Positions 29,401 to 38,359 of a stretch of DNA of 64,000 nucleotides are shown one piece after another. Position 1 is the stretch's first letter, and each line of letters begins with the position of its first letter. The position numbers were made by a program, and so were the translations under genes. The stretch covers positions 97,045 through 161,044 of the forward strand of contig CANQPJ010000003.1 in NCBI GenBank assembly GCA_947625755.1. The letters are read 5' to 3'. This DNA is from an uncultured Lachnospiraceae bacterium. GTDB taxonomy: Bacteria; Bacillota; Clostridia; Lachnospirales; Lachnospiraceae. The notes beneath the pieces were generated by a model. That model ran no database searches. It had not been told where the DNA came from and was given only the letters and a program-made list of their open reading frames with translations.

Positions 29401-32400
29401 GAAGTATCCACTTTAAATCCACTGACATCCGGTATCTTTTTCAGTAATTTTGCCTCTGTTTCAAAAATCTTTGCGCCTACGGACAGATTATCATCTTTTT
29501 TTGTAATGTCATTCAAGGCATTTGTATCCAAATCATAATCGGCAGTAACAACAACCTTGTATAAAGCTCCCACCTTTACATTCTTAAAGGTTACGCTTTG
29601 TTTTCCTTTGGCTGCTGCCTCCAATCGTGCAGAATCCGTGTTGCTTTCCGTATCACGGAGTACAGCAAAAACCTTTTGATTCTGAATTGCTTCCTCCGGA
29701 TCCTCCACTGTGAAGGTAACCGTTATGGACTTATCTTTATAATTATAGGCAATCTGATAATCTTTTGCTGTTTTTGGAGTCTGCTTCAACACTTCAATCT
29801 GTTCCGTTTTTTCCACAGCAAGCTCATTCTCATCATATACCAATCCACTGATTTTCAGGGTTTCCACTCCACTCTTCTCCTGTGCTGTGTAAACCACTTT
29901 GTATTTTCCATCTTCCAGCGAAGTGGCTGCATAACGTTTTCCATTAATTACAATATATGACAACGGAATAGCAGTGTTTGAGGTAACCGTACAGATAATA
30001 TCGATATTTCTATTTTTTTGTACATAACGGTTTGGAATGTCAACTGCTGTAATGTCTGCTCTTGTATTGAGCTGGAACTGTTCTCCCTTAAAGATTGTTG
30101 TAATATTATGTTCATTTTCACCATTTTCTTCATCATCTAAATCATATGTTCCCTCTAATACAAAATGATAAATCTGATTACTTCTGATACCATCTAGTTC
30201 AAGGACATTTTCTCCGTTTTGGATGTTCTCTTCAGATGTAATAACTGTCTCTTTGTTTTCGTCCAAAATTAACGCTTTTGCCCGGATGTTTGCCTTATCC
30301 GGATTATCTACCTGAAATGTAATGGCAGGAATATCCCGTTCCAAATCTAAAGTATAATTCTTAATGGCTGGTGCAGTTTTCAGCACATAAACCTGAACTG
30401 CTGTTTTTGTTTCCTCTGCTTCTACTGTAGTGTCACCATATTTTATTTTCTTCAGTGTATAGATTTTTTGTCCATATGTATCCGAAGTTGTTACGGTAAC
30501 CTCACTATTTTCTCCATCATTTTTTACAGAATACTCTCTGTCCTTGGTACCATCATTTATAATCAATGCACTTACTTTTTTATTTGTATTATCCTGAATG
30601 GTGTATGTCAGTGTAATGTCTTCATTTTTACCTGCATAGAGCTTTGAGGCAACTGCTTTATTAACACTGGATTTAATATTAATTTCAACTGTAATCTCTT
30701 CTGAATGAATGCGCTGCTGTTCATGTATCTCCCCATCTACTCTGTCATAATCTGCCACAATTTCTACTGTATAGCTTCCTGCCTGATTTACATTTTGGAA
30801 AGTTACATGATCCGTGTCTTTATCAACTGTCTGTGGACTTCCAACCGGATTGCCTTCTGCATCTTTTAAGATTGCTTTTCCATTGGTCATAATACCGGCA
30901 GCATCATTTACATGGAACTGAACCGTTACGGTATCCTCCTCAACTGTTGTCTGTACATCAGATACCGTTGGCGCAGTCTTAAAGATTTCATAAGTCCGGC
31001 TTTGCGGTAACTCAAGTTCAATATCTCCGTCAATGATAATGTCTGTAACCGTTCCCTTATAATATTCATCATTTGTATAAGGAATCTCTGCTGTGTAAGT
31101 GTTTTCTTCCGTTTGCTTGGTTACTTCATATTTTCCTTCATCTGCAATAATATATCTGACATCTGAATGTGCGGCGTTGGTACTGGTAAAGGTAATTACT
31201 GCCCGTTTTTCTTTCTTATTGACATCTACATCCTTTACTTCGAATGTCGGCATATATTGTGAGATTACATGAATCGTTTTTTGTTTAAACAAATCTGACA
31301 ACTCATATTTATTCTGCTCATCTTCAGTATCATCCAAATCATACGTTCCCGCAACGCTTATCGTATAATCGCCATTCTCTAATGTCTTTAATTCTACAGT
31401 ATTGGTTCCTTCTTTTATTTCCCGGCTGATTTTTTCCTTATCTCCCTGTTTCACAATAACTTTTGCATCCTTGACAATAGCCTTTTCACTGTTGTGATAA
31501 TCGAAGGTTATTGTCTGTTCTTTTTGATTATTATGAAAAGCATAATTATTTATGGTCGGTGCTGCTTTTAACAGATAGTATTGTGCTTCTTCGGTTTTAT
31601 CCAATACTACCGTTTCTTCACCATACATAACACTTGCCGGTCTGATTGTATTTAATCCGTATCCGGTGGCAGCAGCCGGAACTACTACCGTATAGGTATC
31701 ATTTCCCTTTCCTGTTGCCGGATAATATACGCTGTTGATATTAATACCGGATAGTGCGTTTTCATTGTTAGATGAAAGGGTGTATTCAATTTCGACATTT
31801 TGACCTTTCTCCACATAATACTTTTGTATTTTGGCATTTGTAATACTAGCCTTGGATGCAATTTTGACATTTCCCGTTCCGATAGTTTCTTTCTCATTAT
31901 GTGACCTGCCATCTGCCAAATCATAATCCGCACCAATTTCTACTTTATATTCTCCTGCCTTAAAAATTCCATTTTCCGGTGATGTAAATACTACAGAAGT
32001 TGCATCATTATCAATCTCTTTCGTATTCAGTAATTTTCCATTTGGATTAATTAATCTTGCATTCAGGTCTGTCAATGCCTCGTCATCATCAGTTAACATA
32101 ATATCTGCTGTGATGGTTGACAGGCTCTCATCCACTTTTGCATCTACTGCCATTTGTGGTTTATCTTTAAATATGACAACACGTTGTTCTAATTCCTTAA
32201 ATTGTTTTAAGTTATTCAGAGTTGCGCTTTCCAGTACAAGTTCTGTTCTGCTTTCTGCAGTATATGGTACTGTAACAGTATACTTATTATTTTCCAGCTT
32301 TGTAACTTTATAAGTATCTCCATTGATTGTAACGGTATCTACATAATATCCTTTTTCTCCGGAAGCATTGGTACTATCAAATTCAAGTATTGCTTTCTGA

Positions 32401-35400
32401 TTGCTTCGGTCAATCTGTTTCACTTTGAGCTCTTCTAACTTAAAATTATAATCTTTAATAATTTCAAAGGATTTTTGTGCCAATACCTCTGTCTGCTGGT
32501 GGTCTGCATTCTTCTTATCGGAATCAAAATCATAGGTAATTTCAATATCAATATCATACGGATTAAACTCTTTAATTCCATCCAGAACAAAGGTTGTATT
32601 CGTGATAGAGCTGAAACTCATCTCCTTCACTTTTCCGGTTTCAGAACCTGCATTTTTCACAATAATTTTACCACTGACAAAGGTATCTTCTTCATCTGTG
32701 ACTGTGAACGATAATACCGGAGTTGCCTGTGTATCATTAATGGTAACATCACTTACTACAGGCACTATTGATTTAAGCACTTCAACAGAAGAGGTATATT
32801 GTACCTCTACGGATTCTTCATTTTCAAAATTGATTCTTGAAACTGTTAATTCCTTTGTACCTGCACTATCCGGTGCAACCACATTTACCTTGTAAGTATC
32901 TTCTTCTGCCGGAACAGCTTCATAAGGCACATTGTTTACGACAATGGTCTCCACATTCGTTACAGCATTTGTCTTAAGGTGGTAAGTGACTGCAATTTCT
33001 TTTCCTTTCTGCGCATATGGAGAATAACTCGCTTCTTTCACTTCAGCTAAAATGGCAACATTCGTTTTGCCGGTAGTTAATATTTCGTTTTTATGGGTTT
33101 TACCATCAACTGCATCATAAGACGCCACAATTTCTACTGTATATTTTCCTGCATCAAACATATTCTGATTTTCAAATACAACTGTAGATTCTCCGGCATT
33201 TTCTATTGATTTTCTTGCTACCTCGCCCTGTTCGTTTTTAAGTACAGCATAAATATTCTTTGCTATCTTATCTTCGTCAATAACATTAACATCCACAGAA
33301 ATGGATTTTGCATCAGCTGACACTGTTGGAATGGCAACTGCTGATACAGATTTGAACACCACAATGCTCTTGTTTACATCTGTAAATTCATGCAGATTAT
33401 TCAATATTGCCTTCTCTAATTTTAATTCTGTTCTTTTTCTTTCTGTATAAGGTATTTCAACGCTATATAGGTCACCATCTTGTTTCTTTACCTTATAGGA
33501 TTGCCCATTGATGACAACAGTGGCTAAATAGTAAGTATCCTCTGCCTCTTCTGTTAAGGTACTTTCAAACTCCAGGATAATATTCGTGTCTGTAATATCC
33601 TTAACACGCAAATCACTCAGGCTAAAATCAAAGTTTTTACCCACTTCAAACGTATGCTCTTTGAATAATTCTTCTTTTTGATTCTTCTCATTATTCTTAT
33701 CAGAATCAAAATCATAGGTGAGATATATTTTTACTATATACTCTCTAAATTCTACAATATTATCTAATTCAAAGGATAAATCTTCTAATGAATCAAAGGT
33801 GGTTGGCTCGTGTATTGCCTGCCCTCCTTTATCCTCGATTACAAATTTACCGCTGACAAACGTATTTTCCTCATCTGTCACTGCAAAGGATAATTTTGGT
33901 TTGTCGCCATCACAATTCACTGCCAGATTATCCACAACCGGTTTTTTGCTTTTCAGTAATTCCACGTTTGTTGTATTTGTGACGGATACGGATACTTCTC
34001 CCTGATATGTAACCTCTGTTAATGTACATTCCAAAGGACCTGTATGGTTTTCAGGTGCATCCATTGTTACTGCATATTTTCCATCAGAAATTTTTTCAGG
34101 GGTGACAACATGACCATTTATCATCATGTTTTGTATCGTTCTTTTTGTGTTATCCTGAATGGTATAGTTTATTTTTATACTATCATTTTTTTCTACATAA
34201 TACTTTTCCGGTTTTGCCTCTGATACTTCAGTGACAATTTCCACTTCTGCACTTTCTTCTGCCAATTCCTTTTCTTCATAGGAATCACCATCTGCCGCAT
34301 CATAATCTCCAAGAAGTTTTATCTGATATGTTCCTTCTTCAAATAAAGTTTCTTCCTGCGGATAAAATACCGTTTCTTCTGAATAATTTCGCAGTTCTTT
34401 TATTGTTATTTGTTTTGTATCGAGTAATTTTCCTTCCTCGTTTAACAACTGAACAGATAATGATTTCAACAGACTTTCATTGTCTGTTACAGACACTGTT
34501 GCTTTGATTTCTTTCATATCTGCTGCAACCTGCGCCTGTACTTCTGCCGAAGGTTTTTCTCTGAATACAACCAGTTTTTCCACTTCAAAATCACTAAATC
34601 CCTTGAGGTCACTAAAAATAACCTTTTGCAATTCCAGTTCCTGTCGGGTTGAGTCAGTATACGGAATTTCAACAGTGTATTCATTTTCATTCTTATCTTT
34701 AATAGAATACTCGTTTCCTGCAATCATTACAGACTGAATATCATACTTTTTGGAAGTATTTGTGCTGGTAAATTTCACTATAATCACTTTTCTTTGTGTA
34801 TCAATCTTTTCCAGCTTATAGTCACTTACAGAAACATCGTATTGCTCATCAATTTCAAAACTGTTTTCTGCAAAAATCTCTGTTTTTTGATTTGCAGTGT
34901 CTTGATGATTGGAGTCAAGATCATACGTGAGTTTAACTTTAACACTATATTCTTTTCCTTGTTCTATATCCTTTAATTCAACCGTTGTATCGTCTTTGTC
35001 CGTAATGGAATAAGAAGTTTCCGAACCTGTTCCATCGGTAACAATTATCTGACCGCTGACAAACGTATTTTCCTCATCTAAAATATCAAAAGATAATACC
35101 GGCTTTTCAGGATTTTCTTTGTTGACAACAAGCCCTTCCACTTTAGGTTTTATATTTTTTAAGACATCGACATTGGTTGTATTGGTGGCAGAAATCTGAC
35201 TATCATGATATACAAGTCTTGTCGCATGATATTGTACTTTTCCTGCCTCTTCCGGTGCTGTCAAATGTACCCTGTATGTATTATCGTCTATTTTATCCGG
35301 CGTATAGGTTTTTTCATTGATAATAATTCCTTCCACAGTCTCATCCGTATTAGAATTAATTGTATAGGTAATGTCAAAGCCTTCGCCTTTTTCTACATAT

Positions 35401-38282
35401 TGTTTTGCCTGTGATTTTTCAATATCTGCATATTTTGATACGGATACCTTTGCTGTTCCAATGGTGGTATCATCATAAATGATTCCATCGCTTCTGTCAT
35501 AATCCGCATAGACTTCTACTGTATATGTGCCTGAAGAATATGGCTGTTCTACTGCGAAATCAAGCTCTGCTTCTTTTTCATGCAAGTCTTCAGCATCAAC
35601 GATTTTGGTTAATTGAGCTATCTCTTGATTGTCTGGATTTAAAAGTCTTGCATGTAATTCACCTTGATGAATTGTGGAATCCGGATCATATACTTTTACA
35701 TATGCAGTAATATTTTTCAACCATTCTTCCGGTGCGGTCCGTAATACAGTGCTGCGTACTGTAGCATTCGGATGCGTTTTAAATACGGTAACTTTTTTTC
35801 CTGTTACCGGAAATCCCTGTGAGCTGTTTAAAATGACTTCCTGAAGCTCTAATTCCTGCCTTGTTTCATCTGTGTAAGGAATTTCAACCGTATATGCGTC
35901 CTTCCCCTGTGAAGTAACATCATACGTTGTGCCACTAATAATTGCTTTACTGATTTGATACGTATCCTGTGCCTGTTCTGCAATAGACCCCTCAAATGCT
36001 AAAACAATCTTATTGTTTTTTGTGTCTACATTTTGCAGCTTAAAACTACTCAAAGTAAAATTAAAGTCTCCAACAAATTCAAAGGTATCTGTTGCAATAA
36101 CATTCTTTTTATTTTTATCGTCTTTCTTGTCAGAATCTAAATCATAAGAAACATTAATTTCAACATTGTATTTTTCAAAATTTTCTATTTTGTTTTTATC
36201 CAATTCAAAGGCGGTATCTGCAATGGAATCAAATGTAATTTCCTGAATTTTTTCTTTATTGCTGTTTGTAATTGATATTTTTCCATTGACAAAGGTGTCT
36301 TCCTCATCTTTTACCACAAATGCCATCAATGGTTTCTCATCAGTCTTTATAAAGGAAATACCATTTACAACCGGTGCAGCAGATTTTAATACCTCAATTT
36401 CAGAAACATTTGAAGTTTCCACATCTCCACTTTCTTCAAACTCCACTCTTGTAACTTCTATATCTGTTTTGCCTGTTTCCTGCGGAGCATTAAAACTAAC
36501 TGTATAACTTCCATCAGCCTCATTTTTCTTTACAGGAAGTTTTACAGAGTTTACCGTAATATAACTGATTTGTTCTTTCGTATTTGTCTGAATGGTATAG
36601 ATTACATTTAATTTTTGATTTTTTTCCACATAATAGACTTTTTCACCGTCATTATTAACGATTTGACAGTCAGTAATATTGACTTTGATTGGCTCCTTAA
36701 TTATCTCACCGTACTGCTTTGTCTTTGTTACTTCACTTCCGTCTCCTAAATCATATACATATTCAGCTTTTACTTTATAACTGCCGGATTCACTGATATG
36801 AAATTCTACCTGATTGCTGCCCGGTTCCATTTCTTTTTCATCAACGAAATTACCCTGCTCATCTGTAAGCACTGTATGAACCCGTACCAGTGCACTATCT
36901 GTATCCTGTATGTCAAAAGTTACCTTTAATTTGGATTCCGTTCTCTCTGTATCAATTTTTTCACCAAATGCAGGCACATCCTTCAAATACACATAATCCA
37001 ATTCCTGATTAACCGCATATTCTTTTCCATTTTCCAAAATTACATTTTCTACATTTACCTTGTTTGCACCTTTAGCGCCTTTTTCAAGCTCTATTTGATA
37101 TGTATTGTCATTCTTTGCCACTTCATATCTCTTGCCGGATACGGTTATAAATTTTACGTTATAATATGAATCATATGCATTTTCAAAAGTTAATAACAGA
37201 GCATCCTCTGCTTTAACCTGTTTCGTCAGATTCCAGTTTTCCCCCTCAAATCCATACTGCGCGTCTACTTTAAATTGTTTTGATTCCTCAATGGTTCCCC
37301 TGTAATCTTCAGGCACACCAAAAATGTCACTATCTAAATCATAGTCGACAGCAACTTTGACAGTATAATTCTTATCTTTAATCAAATCCTTTAAAGGAAA
37401 TGTATTCTTTCCTCTATGTACCTCATCAGACTCAAATACGACAGTTCCTTTTTCATCAGAAAGAGTTAATTTTCCACTCTTCCATGCCCCATCTGTATCT
37501 GAAATTTCAAAAGAAACTTCCGGTATCTCTTTTTCTGTATCAATGAACAAATCATTGATTTTCGGCTGTTCTTTTAGCACATCAATCGCCGCTTTATATT
37601 CAGCCTGAATCTGTTTGCCATTATCCAATATAATGCCTGTAATCAATAGTTCCTGTTTTCCGGAAGTTGCCGGTGCAGGAATGGACACACGATAGTGATT
37701 TTCACTCACATGTTCTGCCGGATAGCTTTTCCCTCCTACGATAACAGACTTCACACCGGTAACCGGAGTAATTTCTATGTTCAGGTCAAAAACGATTTTT
37801 TCACCTTTTTTCGGCGTATGGTTGTACTCACCTATATCGTTTTTCACTTCCGATGTATAATTATCCGGAGTGTTTGAGCCGCTGCCCGGTTTTGTAGTAG
37901 TCGGAATTTTAGAATTATTTGCTGACGAACCACCTGGCTTTTTTACGGAAGGCTTTTTCTTTGCCTTAACCCTCACCCTGCATTTTAATTTTTTCTTTCC
38001 AATCTTTGCAATAATGGTTGCCTTTCCAGGTCTTTTTGCTCTTACAACACCTTTCTTGGAAACCCTTGCAATCTTCTTGTTTTTAGATCTCCATTTTACT
38101 TTGACACCCTTAGGTTTATGTTTCACTCTCAGGCGTTTTTTCTTACCAACAGTCAGGGTGATTTTCTTTTTGTTCAGTTTCATCTTTTTTGCAGCATAAA
38201 CCTCCGTCTGTGCAAATGGTAACATAGTTACCAAAAGAACTACTGTTAACAATGCTGCCACAAACCTTTTCACTCGACCCAT
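20403..38282 (-). CDS. Giant exported Ig-repeat protein with C-terminal M26/Zmp-type zinc metallopeptidase
   Basis: 5,959 residues in one uninterrupted frame of 17.9 kb. Signal peptide about 1-31. A very basic Big_2 domain follows (34-108: LNKKKITLTVGKKKRLRVK ... GVVRAKRPGKATIIAK), then a Gly/Ser/Pro/Thr linker. From about 145 to 4800 there are many divergent beta-sandwich repeats in alternating types; a YDxDxD- or YDxxDG-type motif closes about twenty of them and could bind calcium. About 4840-5100 is a beta-helix/GLUG-like segment (FTGHLDGNGRTIRNLHKPLF). The last part resembles the M26 IgA1-protease/ZmpB peptidases: HETLH at 5629-5633, followed by MGNGRRGVPEDYTAG with a likely third ligand Glu5651. 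No LPXTG motif is seen at either end. Strong AGGAGG site. Codon use looks like the neighbours. Substrate unknown; a host or microbial surface glycoprotein is a guess. Confidence 0.9.
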   Translation of the reverse strand: MGRVKRFVAALLTVVLLVTMLPFAQTEVYAAKKMKLNKKKITLTVGKKKRLRVKHKPKGVKVKWRSKNKKIARVSKKGVVRAKRPGKATIIAKIGKKKLKCRVRVKAKKKPSVKKPGGSSANNSKIPTTTKPGSGSNTPDNYTSEVKNDIGEYNHTPKKGEKIVFDLNIEITPVTGVKSVIVGGKSYPAEHVSENHYRVSIPAPATSGKQELLITGIILDNGKQIQAEYKAAIDVLKEQPKINDLFIDTEKEIPEVSFEISDTDGAWKSGKLTLSDEKGTVVFESDEVHRGKNTFPLKDLIKDKNYTVKVAVDYDLDSDIFGVPEDYRGTIEESKQFKVDAQYGFEGENWNLTKQVKAEDALLLTFENAYDSYYNVKFITVSGKRYEVAKNDNTYQIELEKGAKGANKVNVENVILENGKEYAVNQELDYVYLKDVPAFGEKIDTERTESKLKVTFDIQDTDSALVRVHTVLTDEQGNFVDEKEMEPGSNQVEFHISESGSYKVKAEYVYDLGDGSEVTKTKQYGEIIKEPIKVNITDCQIVNNDGEKVYYVEKNQKLNVIYTIQTNTKEQISYITVNSVKLPVKKNEADGSYTVSFNAPQETGKTDIEVTRVEFEESGDVETSNVSEIEVLKSAAPVVNGISFIKTDEKPLMAFVVKDEEDTFVNGKISITNSNKEKIQEITFDSIADTAFELDKNKIENFEKYNVEINVSYDLDSDKKDDKNKKNVIATDTFEFVGDFNFTLSSFKLQNVDTKNNKIVLAFEGSIAEQAQDTYQISKAIISGTTYDVTSQGKDAYTVEIPYTDETRQELELQEVILNSSQGFPVTGKKVTVFKTHPNATVRSTVLRTAPEEWLKNITAYVKVYDPDSTIHQGELHARLLNPDNQEIAQLTKIVDAEDLHEKEAELDFAVEQPYSSGTYTVEVYADYDRSDGIIYDDTTIGTAKVSVSKYADIEKSQAKQYVEKGEGFDITYTINSNTDETVEGIIINEKTYTPDKIDDNTYRVHLTAPEEAGKVQYHATRLVYHDSQISATNTTNVDVLKNIKPKVEGLVVNKENPEKPVLSFDILDEENTFVSGQIIVTDGTGSETSYSITDKDDTTVELKDIEQGKEYSVKVKLTYDLDSNHQDTANQKTEIFAENSFEIDEQYDVSVSDYKLEKIDTQRKVIIVKFTSTNTSKKYDIQSVMIAGNEYSIKDKNENEYTVEIPYTDSTRQELELQKVIFSDLKGFSDFEVEKLVVFREKPSAEVQAQVAADMKEIKATVSVTDNESLLKSLSVQLLNEEGKLLDTKQITIKELRNYSEETVFYPQEETLFEEGTYQIKLLGDYDAADGDSYEEKELAEESAEVEIVTEVSEAKPEKYYVEKNDSIKINYTIQDNTKRTIQNMMINGHVVTPEKISDGKYAVTMDAPENHTGPLECTLTEVTYQGEVSVSVTNTTNVELLKSKKPVVDNLAVNCDGDKPKLSFAVTDEENTFVSGKFVIEDKGGQAIHEPTTFDSLEDLSFELDNIVEFREYIVKIYLTYDFDSDKNNEKNQKEELFKEHTFEVGKNFDFSLSDLRVKDITDTNIILEFESTLTEEAEDTYYLATVVINGQSYKVKKQDGDLYSVEIPYTERKRTELKLEKAILNNLHEFTDVNKSIVVFKSVSAVAIPTVSADAKSISVDVNVIDEDKIAKNIYAVLKNEQGEVARKSIENAGESTVVFENQNMFDAGKYTVEIVASYDAVDGKTHKNEILTTGKTNVAILAEVKEASYSPYAQKGKEIAVTYHLKTNAVTNVETIVVNNVPYEAVPAEEDTYKVNVVAPDSAGTKELTVSRINFENEESVEVQYTSSVEVLKSIVPVVSDVTINDTQATPVLSFTVTDEEDTFVSGKIIVKNAGSETGKVKEMSFSSITNTTFVLDGIKEFNPYDIDIEITYDFDSDKKNADHQQTEVLAQKSFEIIKDYNFKLEELKVKQIDRSNQKAILEFDSTNASGEKGYYVDTVTINGDTYKVTKLENNKYTVTVPYTAESRTELVLESATLNNLKQFKELEQRVVIFKDKPQMAVDAKVDESLSTITADIMLTDDDEALTDLNARLINPNGKLLNTKEIDNDATSVVFTSPENGIFKAGEYKVEIGADYDLADGRSHNEKETIGTGNVKIASKASITNAKIQKYYVEKGQNVEIEYTLSSNNENALSGININSVYYPATGKGNDTYTVVVPAAATGYGLNTIRPASVMYGEETVVLDKTEEAQYYLLKAAPTINNYAFHNNQKEQTITFDYHNSEKAIVKDAKVIVKQGDKEKISREIKEGTNTVELKTLENGDYTISVAGTYDLDDTEDEQNKYELSDLFKQKTIHVISQYMPTFEVKDVDVNKKEKRAVITFTSTNAAHSDVRYIIADEGKYEVTKQTEENTYTAEIPYTNDEYYKGTVTDIIIDGDIELELPQSRTYEIFKTAPTVSDVQTTVEEDTVTVQFHVNDAAGIMTNGKAILKDAEGNPVGSPQTVDKDTDHVTFQNVNQAGSYTVEIVADYDRVDGEIHEQQRIHSEEITVEINIKSSVNKAVASKLYAGKNEDITLTYTIQDNTNKKVSALIINDGTKDREYSVKNDGENSEVTVTTSDTYGQKIYTLKKIKYGDTTVEAEETKTAVQVYVLKTAPAIKNYTLDLERDIPAITFQVDNPDKANIRAKALILDENKETVITSEENIQNGENVLELDGIRSNQIYHFVLEGTYDLDDEENGENEHNITTIFKGEQFQLNTRADITAVDIPNRYVQKNRNIDIICTVTSNTAIPLSYIVINGKRYAATSLEDGKYKVVYTAQEKSGVETLKISGLVYDENELAVEKTEQIEVLKQTPKTAKDYQIAYNYKDKSITVTFTVEDPEEAIQNQKVFAVLRDTESNTDSARLEAAAKGKQSVTFKNVKVGALYKVVVTADYDLDTNALNDITKKDDNLSVGAKIFETEAKLLKKIPDVSGFKVDTSGAQPTASFHMSDDDDSFAGGNIVITNKETGDITNVPLVKNKTDYPLDLQPFVKYKVELKISYDLDEDSQNNENQGEKLFGTVDDVEFIGDYHLSVSDFIVKSVNIEEQKAVLQFKSTNVSKYGVVQVNVEKKKYSAQMVEGEKDTYTFEYSITPEQVDHRTEITIDSVILANGDEVELSDTVKTTIFRKAPVVTDINLQGAENQIHVKFDVTDEENTLTKLYAVLQDETGNKIQEKEFGADRRENSFDGVTAGKYMVEIQGDYELADGKKHIQTSLKKSDILTISPVVQMKTNSISKKYPAKGETIAISYNIRSNTGLDVSKVVIKGIEYSVTKESEDNYNVAYKAPETAGYDDIKVTKVIFTNDEFADLSENPHTDEIDVLKTVPDITGFSSSDDLGKEMVMFTFEITDPDDAMVSGKATVGGQEQTIHKGPNSIFFIVEPDVEHTLSIEVEYDLDTNRLAGEDENTNKSTFRKEQTFTLLSNYELNISNLKTFKNETNEETKYFAKNEPIQLRFDCTNKTELVPSEVRVHDLEDKSGEGEWFTVHTVEKEDGSVDYYYVEIKGKNEPGAEKIEISDVKLNSGKVVSREQFKGSVPFADIEILKDKPEISGLSVTNNESSVTLFFNVTDNDNALLDSFIRVYDNEDNREVFKTKIRTGENDYTISLTPGEKYTLNIEKNYNLDSSVEDEFNSGREIAETRLIEIARKNEPNFVARNLSVPKRVPNGHKVELTFENKIMSYENVSTITINGTEHTVTKDANNVYHLELEPGKEGVHTIHVESVRMGEKTFRIDRNLTYTHEYIIPTIKTVDDEIREDAVNNQAIVNYQIDDPHNTIKSLTAYMRNSAGVVAATKKIEPGADTLSMSLIKSYRYLIDLKAEYDVGDGKTFETVNLFTKEKNAEARVTIVDESINKEFADKGEDVVITYKINTNFDQDLRKVFIGDTSYSTTKLKEADTYEITVPAPKAAGIFKQEVTQMQVGNNNYKVEDPNPVAIKVFRNKPTLTHFIVDENKNQLSFKINDADEAFTEDAILTVSDDSGNVATKLLTEGDAVYTFALNDIGMTQLNRNYHIVVHATYDLKPERDTNVNSVQNIMSLSGLNEVQTGEGETPDGEEIEDETSASEDIYERDVTLSGLEDYKFYFEDSGGFYIFSMNTDKNDMEVNFKSTNISDYKPAKIIIDGKEYSVAEGKTANKYKVLNYRPGSYDQEFLNYEKVILENGASFDIPCAVPIMVLREDPKFYLTDVEEDIEEQKIRFTFNLDDRDGKVVSDLKFVLRDSQNQIIDTKYVSVKDKMVEFNIPNPPTAKYKLSVYGDLFIFEGWNDKDQLLFSGEYDSKVNTSILNSEFSTRYPKKGQTITIDYTISSTKVVLIDPDDHDNLSKAINITNLVINGKEYDVEHLGGEKYRIYYPVQEDEGIEEINVSQINFSNDTIEEFHRNDKIEVLKDIPTVSNYKTENHIEDNKVVFTFDISDPDDVLDANPVYALVNGERKDLHVGENSVEYTVSLDELSQFEIKATYDLDTDQLSDENGDANSYTDETIFKKPFLLTGNYDVAFNDIKTFNTSGKETGYFEKNEDVGVSFDFEAKGSLYPESIVIDDVEYPLEKNEQTGRYSVRIKGSKNAGLVNAKINSVTLNSGNKVELNDEKISYEVLKDVVKVEQMEYYFDTNNQDIIHLETKISDVDQSGRKLWIAVKDEYGLELSVSEDTLKVGTNNITFNKTSADKYFVSVYSTYDRDCDSTDNINYFENSKIYKEVVTINNRYIEMKDVVDVQLYRYSDTGSVEKVESLSVNNLDVLENCLVKVTMRDIPQFFSRITDYEEENGKLKLVLDYGDAMIYNGRELKPLEVTLDILEDENFGYDGSFGALLDKMREKPDGSFTLDKDYDLEDFPANLDDSEAIINFDFTGHLDGNGRTIRNLHKPLFKTLRKATVENLVFKGITYLKPQDKSVVTKYGYGAKISNVHIDGVGFVNGDGKSNNATFAYQLRDGSVVENSSAVNINFAGYYLSQVNAGGVSYLYDSIIRNCYVQGKIMSGWHFNGGLVGITDNKSQITNNIINMSVTPYYGFGEGGNGGVVSNSNGVTLKNNLSLVSSGGNISTFYSPRSTISEQSENNYHLKDTTSYKSEGNGIKEISKEDINKSFFESLQFDKQIWNLENTSFDNLPTLKGDTVSFNDDGYKPDNSRVYIPDYNRIYHLPDYHPEKEVIYHNMYKLMPFYDAKEILTDGNKIKEDHFLNQKIIDYVLPYDKNGKLVSVLTTENYNSLAKISMVFEDGTEKEYEIDFDDYYGNVASYMIPDLNIGYNYSRFIIDKDAEIIKELIDEASKYDYTKDLDPITSGEDSRLYKEFYNEVTKRELEDFVEKMLVNCGYIPTFENDVLDNLIRQNIVENGKLKQMLYAYNYFKYWYDLDMDGVDVGESIMFHGDEMFDNRMTLLNLSEELVQGSNSATNVTGGFYNNYISRYTTIDNLGDFIDSYVTSLTDYKTGEDWFKANWHGGFYEAVPINNPKAYYTFWDHFKRSGNTQNSFLPLFSVPENSMYVITSPTQVFYGSLRIYVQNPDNPEEMKKFKEEKISNFTMQLRNFYQFASDYVGEEYLNPFVDQQYDMRTTLTSTGTVFNNPRTTQEPYHKYFAEALNKWPSPNGTGAYATGSEVFWTAIKLINGFNVATHETLHNQDSKIFLMGNGRRGVPEDYTAGNLQQYYNDGWISPNVMIDWPDTQEITQNFTYERVNTDKKMKDFYEKYFELNDFLDYIEAKAFFKLSDEEKAKVAVQVSYPKLANESKEVQEKGDSQVAYEPLTVDKVKGMNLNSMNDLWDNHIMLKPNVKKTTIQSPGAATDSIYNIHWYQPHADDDRADGPSFKWLAWELTGTGGYYDGYMAYFSQSYIGKKTGKNDLKTTDLIALRYITQDENITFKKYKMDRYDRLEKHWNDEGTYIDAQEIYEEYLKALTNDAARGDRKLTQSTAVKKKYFLKIKKETRDLRVSAFDKKTDAPQEETTE

Positions 38283-38359
38283 AAATTTTCCTCCTGAAAT
38301 ACTTTAATTCTATAAATTTTTTACTATGGTGCTAATTAATTTCACACGCCGTTATTATC

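Noticed and set aside
20403..38282. Sortase-anchored (LPXTG) protein or frameshifted set of several genes
   Set aside because: No LPXTG-type motif near either end, and the frame is open from signal peptide to stop without internal ribosome sites that would be convincing.
20403..38282. Naming the giant protein an IgA1 protease
   Set aside because: Only the HETLH peptidase region resembles the M26/Zmp group; substrate specificity cannot be read from the sequence.
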